This document shows, piece after piece, positions 6,813-9,446 of a stretch of DNA of 9,446 nucleotides. Position 1 is the stretch's first letter. Every line of letters starts with the position of its first letter. This DNA comes from Komagataeibacter kakiaceti JCM 25156 (GTDB taxonomy: Bacteria; Pseudomonadota; Alphaproteobacteria; Acetobacterales; Acetobacteraceae). Made by a program: the position numbers and the translations under genes. Location: the NCBI RefSeq assembly GCF_000613305.1, contig NZ_BAIO01000063.1, positions 1 through 9,446 on the forward strand, in the 5' to 3' direction. The notes beneath the pieces were generated by a model, which was not told the DNA's origin, did no database searches, and was given only the letters and a program-made list of their open reading frames with translations.

Positions 6813-6843
6813 GTGCTCAATAATCGTGAGGGCCGCAAAGGCG

Positions 6844-7164
6844 ATGGTAGATAACGAGCGGATGCTGCGGCACGAGATGTGGCGGCGCTATGCGGGTGAT
6901 GACTGGGCAGCCTTCGATGCTCTTCCCGCCGCGATCCGCAACCGGGTTGCAACACATGCCTATGATGCCTGGTCGGTCAATGTCATGATGCTCTGGCAGC
7001 ATTACAAACGGCTCTATGGACGCACGATGCGCGCCGAGCGGGCGTTGATCCGGTATCTTGATTATTGCGAACGGCTGGAGCGCGAAGCATTTGCCGCGCG
7101 CTACAGCGAAGCCTACGGCATGACCCTGCCGCATGATGCGGCAGGCGTGACCGTGCTGAGATGA
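6844..7164 (+). CDS. Small hypothetical protein, possibly DUF6525-like
   Basis: A 106-residue soluble protein from ATG 6844 to TGA 7162-7164; an in-frame ATG at 6811 would add 11 residues but runs into the opposing fragment. Codon third positions are G/C-rich, as expected for a real gene here. Visible features are [19 protein letters not shown] near the N-terminus, a tryptophan-rich middle ([17 protein letters not shown]), a helix with [19 protein letters not shown] and an ending [11 protein letters not shown]. The pattern 'W-x(n)-FDALP-x-x-(I/L)R ... WS' recalls small alphaproteobacterial DUF6525 proteins, but I cannot confirm this. It converges on the PepSY gene, with a hairpin between them. 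No function is proposed. Confidence 0.6.
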   Translation: MVDNERMLRHEMWRRYAGDDWAAFDALPAAIRNRVATHAYDAWSVNVMMLWQHYKRLYGRTMRAERALIRYLDYCERLEREAFAARYSEAYGMTLPHDAAGVTVLR

Positions 7165-7166
7165 CA

Positions 7167-7184
7167 CTGGCATCCGAATGCCAG
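7167..7184. terminator. Hairpin between convergent genes, possible terminator
   Basis: CTGGCAT (7167-7173), a four-base loop CCGA, and ATGCCAG (7178-7184) form a perfect 7-bp stem. It lies 2 bases after the plus-strand gene and about 38 bases after the stop of the minus-strand PepSY gene. There is only a weak T-rich tail (CATTCT) on the plus side, so it may be a modest bidirectional terminator. Confidence 0.45.
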
Positions 7185-7222
7185 CATTCTGGCCTTTCAG
7201 TTCCATGTAGCAGTCTGTCGGG

Positions 7223-8400
7223 CTATCTGGCCTGACGGGTCTGCCGCTTTCGTTGCCAGATCATGATACCCGTTATCACCAGCATGCACACGGCCAGACC
7301 CGACAGACATATGAGGATACGGCCGCCAGGCCCGGCTATCCTGCCGCTATGCCATGGCAACTGCATCTGCATGACCAGATTGCCCGCAGCCCCTCGGCCG
7401 GGCATATCACCTTCCGTGATCTGACCGGTTTTCAGATCCACGGTAACCATGGGACTGCCCAACCCGGAGGTTCTGTTCCCTGATTGCTGAAAAGGTAGAA
7501 CATGGCGGTTCCACCATCCGGGTCCAGCAGCACTGCCGCCGGTCTCTCACCGCTGCCATGAGCCCGCACGAAACCTGCGGCAAGACCTTCCGCCTGATCA
7601 ATCGTAACCGGATGGACCGGGAGCCGTGTGTCCGTCATGGGCGGCATGGTAGGCAGGATGGTCTGGATGACGGGATTGAAGACCTCATCCTCAAGCGCCA
7701 GCGCCACCCCGCTTATGGCAATGCCCAGCAGGACAACCCATAGCCACAGCGAGACGGCCCGATGCAGGTCAAACGTGATCCGTATGGAAGAACGCCGCAG
7801 TCCGACCGCCCATATCTTACGCCATTGCCGCCAGAATGCCTGCCGCCATGCAGGCTGGTGCAACGGAAAGGTCAGGAGAAGGCCAACCACACAGTCAATC
7901 GACCACAGCATGGCCGAGATCCCCATGACCCATATGCCTGTCTGGCCCAGATCAAGGGAATAATGAACGCGGTACACAAAGGCCATCAGCGCACGACGGC
8001 TCAAGCAGCAGCCTTCGGTCGGGCGCATGCCCTGAATGCGCCCCGTGCCGGGGTCGAGAAAGATTTCATTTTCAACCGGATCTGTCCTGCCCGCGACCGT
8101 TTCGGACGAATAAACCACGATCGCACGCCCCGCAGGGGGACGGTAGAGCAGGGCGGTCACCTGCGTTTCAGGGCGCTGCAGCTTCAGCCGCGCCAGCAAT
8201 GTTGAAACAGGCAAAAGGCGTGCCGGGGCAGGGGCATGGAACAGGTCAGGATTGAGAGCCGCGTCAATTTCCGTGCGGTACACGCTGATGCTTCCCGTAA
8301 GCCCTGCAATGAACAGTACGCCCGACAGCAGCAGCCCCGTATATCGGTGCAGGCGCACAAGGGCCGGACGAACGGTTTTCAGGGTCGGGACAGCCATCAT
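7223..8400 (-). pseudogene. PepSY-associated TM-domain protein (iron-uptake type), frameshifted
   Basis: Inner-membrane protein of the PepSY_TM/PiuB-like family, often next to siderophore uptake genes and thought to aid reduction or release of iron. Start ATG 8400 (or 8397) is chosen because AAGG lies 5-8 bases upstream; the frame is open 35 codons further back without a ribosome site. Four membrane segments each carry a family histidine: RLHRYTGL, RVHYSLDLG, DLHRAVSLW and PWHSGR. The first frame runs through FYLFSNQGTEPP and would stop at 7432. A neighbouring frame carries GLGSPMVTVDLKTG, the fourth membrane helix (LICLSGLAVCMLVITGIMIW) and a basic tail, ending TAG at 7223-7225. Restoring one G in the GGG run (CCC on the plus strand, 7463-7465) joins them. 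Real decay or a sequencing error are both possible. It is divergent from the sigma factor across a Fur-like site. Confidence 0.85.
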
Positions 8401-8553
8401 GCATGCCTTGGCACGCCGACCGGGGCGGGGCAATAGAAGAAAATAAGACGCGTTTGCATATTTGATCGTCCGGTTCCGAAAATAGCCTGACGGGCACGGC
8501 CGCATGAAGGCGCGCCCGAGTATGTCGAAATATCACAGGGTGGTTCTTGCGTT

Positions 8554-8572
8554 GATAATGATTATTATATTC
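8554..8572. promoter_or_regulatory. Fur-box-like iron operator
   Basis: GATAATGATTATTATATTC matches the classical 19-base Fur box (GATAATGATAATCATTATC) at 15 positions, including the first nine. It sits in the 234-bp spacer between the PepSY gene (-) and the ECF sigma gene (+), 63 bases before the sigma start, and includes -10-like hexamers such as TATTAT and TATATT. Iron-loaded Fur would be expected to repress the sigma gene and perhaps the PepSY gene. No other clear site was seen in this spacer. Confidence 0.75.
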
Positions 8573-8634
8573 ATGTAAGGGAAGCACGTGTCCCGTCCGG
8601 GCACTGACGCAAGCTGTCAAGGAACCTTCAGGCC

Positions 8635-9144
8635 GTGGCCTCGACCGATCACCTTCTGGAAACCTATCTGGCAAACCGGTCGCGTTTCGTGTCCTTCGCC
8701 GTATCCATGGTCGGCTGCACGGCGCAGGCGGAAGATATTGTTCAGGATGCCTTTGTTCAGGTTGCATCCGTCAGGCGGCAGGGGATCGTGTTCAACCCTG
8801 TTGCGTATCTGACCGCGATCATACGTAATCTGGCGCTTGATCATCTGCGGGCCGCGCGCAGGCAGATCCCGACCGAGATCGATCATACTCTACTGGCTGA
8901 TACGGGTGCGGGGTCCATATCGCCCGAAGCCCATTGCGGGCACCGGCTGGAACTGCATACCGTGGCAAATGCCTTGAACAGCCTGCCCCCACGCACCCGC
9001 CGCGCATTTGAGATGTACCGCATCGGCGGCTACACATTGCAGGAAATCGCAACCGTTCTGGGTGTTTCCACCACGCGCGTGCACAGGATGATCCAGATCG
9101 CGCTGGTGGCCTGTGCAGCGGCCCTGCCAGACGTGGAGCCGTAA
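8635..9144 (+). CDS. ECF sigma-70 factor, FecI-like
   Basis: A 169-residue extracytoplasmic-function sigma factor that would direct RNA polymerase to iron-uptake (TonB receptor) promoters. Region 2 covers about residues 6-75, with AEDIVQDAFVQVA and YLTAIIRNLALDHLRAARR. Region 4 covers about 112-160, with LPPRTRRAFEMYRIGGYTLQ then EIATVLGVSTTRVHRMI, the HTH that reads the -35 element. GTG 8635 is the first usable start after an in-frame TGA at 8605-8607, and AAGGAA (8619-8624) lies 10 bases upstream. A Fur-like box precedes it. A FecR gene follows 100 bases later on the same strand, the usual FecI-FecR order. The frame is intact. The partner receptor would lie beyond the window. Confidence 0.9.
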   Translation: MASTDHLLETYLANRSRFVSFAVSMVGCTAQAEDIVQDAFVQVASVRRQGIVFNPVAYLTAIIRNLALDHLRAARRQIPTEIDHTLLADTGAGSISPEAHCGHRLELHTVANALNSLPPRTRRAFEMYRIGGYTLQEIATVLGVSTTRVHRMIQIALVACAAALPDVEP

Positions 9145-9244
9145 AGATTTTTCCCTTACCGTTGAAAAACAGGCTTCTGCCACGTCCCTGTTTGTGGGAG
9201 TACGCTCAACGCCACTGGCGCGGAGCGCAGGGGAGTGGACACGG

Positions 9245-9446
9245 ATGAGCACACAGCCGACACAGGGCGCTGAACGTGCCATGCTGGAAGCCGCCGCCTG
9301 GAAAATCCGCCTCAATGAGGCCCCGGATGATGAAACGGTACGGGCGGAATGCGCCGCATGGCGTGCGCGCGACCCCGACCATGAGCGGGCATGGCGCCGG
9401 ACGGAACGCGCCTGGCTCTTACGGGCCAGATGGTTCCCGTAACGCC
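9245..9446 (+). CDS. FecR-family anti-sigma regulator, N-terminal part (runs off window)
   Basis: Inner-membrane regulator that relays signal from a TonB-dependent receptor to the FecI-type sigma factor. ATG 9245 follows AGGGGAG (9229-9235) with 9-base spacing. The start shows the cytoplasmic FecR N-terminal domain: AAAWKIRLNEAPDDETVRAE, then AAWRARDPDHERAWRRTERAW. As written, the frame hits TAA at 9440-9442. The adjacent frame reads LTGQMVPVT from 9418, which fits the usual FecR continuation after the last Trp, so a base seems to be missing at about 9413-9420. The remainder, including the membrane segment and FecR domain, would lie downstream. The family call is firm; the frameshift call is moderate because only about 26 bases follow it. 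Confidence 0.75.

Noticed and set aside
6817..7206. A 129-codon minus-strand frame overlapping the small plus-strand gene
   Set aside because: The plus-strand frame has better codon third-position bias and a protein-like helical pattern; the minus translation has no coherent features.
9113..9244. Upstream extension of the FecR frame into the sigma gene
   Set aside because: The ATG at 9245 has a strong AGGGGAG ribosome site, and the extension has no FecR-like residues.
1..9446. CRISPR arrays, tRNA or rRNA genes
   Set aside because: No regularly spaced repeats and no tRNA- or rRNA-like sequence were seen on reading the window.

Overview
The window looks like a chromosomal segment from an acetic acid bacterium (Acetobacteraceae, most like Komagataeibacter or Gluconacetobacter). 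This is inferred from the high G+C, the codon habits, and the mix of a FecI/FecR-type iron module, a coniferyl-type aldehyde dehydrogenase and alphaproteobacterial prophage debris. The genus is a judgement from style, not a proven assignment.

Layout: (1) 1-2433 (+) is the 3' part of an assimilatory nitrite reductase in which NirB and NirD are fused in one chain. It is followed at 2438-2473 by what looks like the first 11 codons of a nitrate reductase gene, cut at a breakpoint. (2) 2479-4593 holds a divergent pair: a TetR-family regulator (-) and a coniferyl-type aldehyde dehydrogenase (+). Their shared 100-bp spacer carries two mirrored palindromes, probable operators. The dehydrogenase is frameshifted near its 5' end. 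An ATGA-overlapping Rossmann-fold gene follows and breaks off after about 18 codons. (3) About 4640-6840 is a mosaic of mobile DNA, all on the minus strand: the 3' end of an IS3-family transposase, joined to a decayed GH108 lysozyme, a small Mor-like/HTH protein, an A+T-rich gene for a membrane-anchored coiled-coil protein, and a winged-helix-like fragment. It reads as a prophage remnant carrying a foreign 'moron'-like gene. (4) 6844-7164 (+) is a small hypothetical gene ending at a hairpin. (5) 7223-9446 is an iron-uptake module: a PepSY-type membrane protein (-, frameshifted), a Fur-box-like site in the divergent spacer, an ECF sigma factor of the FecI type (+), and the start of a FecR anti-sigma gene (+) running off the window.

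How the parts work together: NirBD would reduce nitrite to ammonium in the cytoplasm, but the partner nitrate reductase gene is destroyed here. The TetR protein probably controls the aldehyde dehydrogenase. The sigma/anti-sigma pair and the PepSY protein would respond to iron through Fur.

An important caution: apparent single-base indels occur in nirBD, the aldehyde dehydrogenase, the lysozyme, the PepSY protein and probably fecR, several of them in short homopolymers. This suggests either many real pseudogenes or a sequence with uncorrected base-calling errors.
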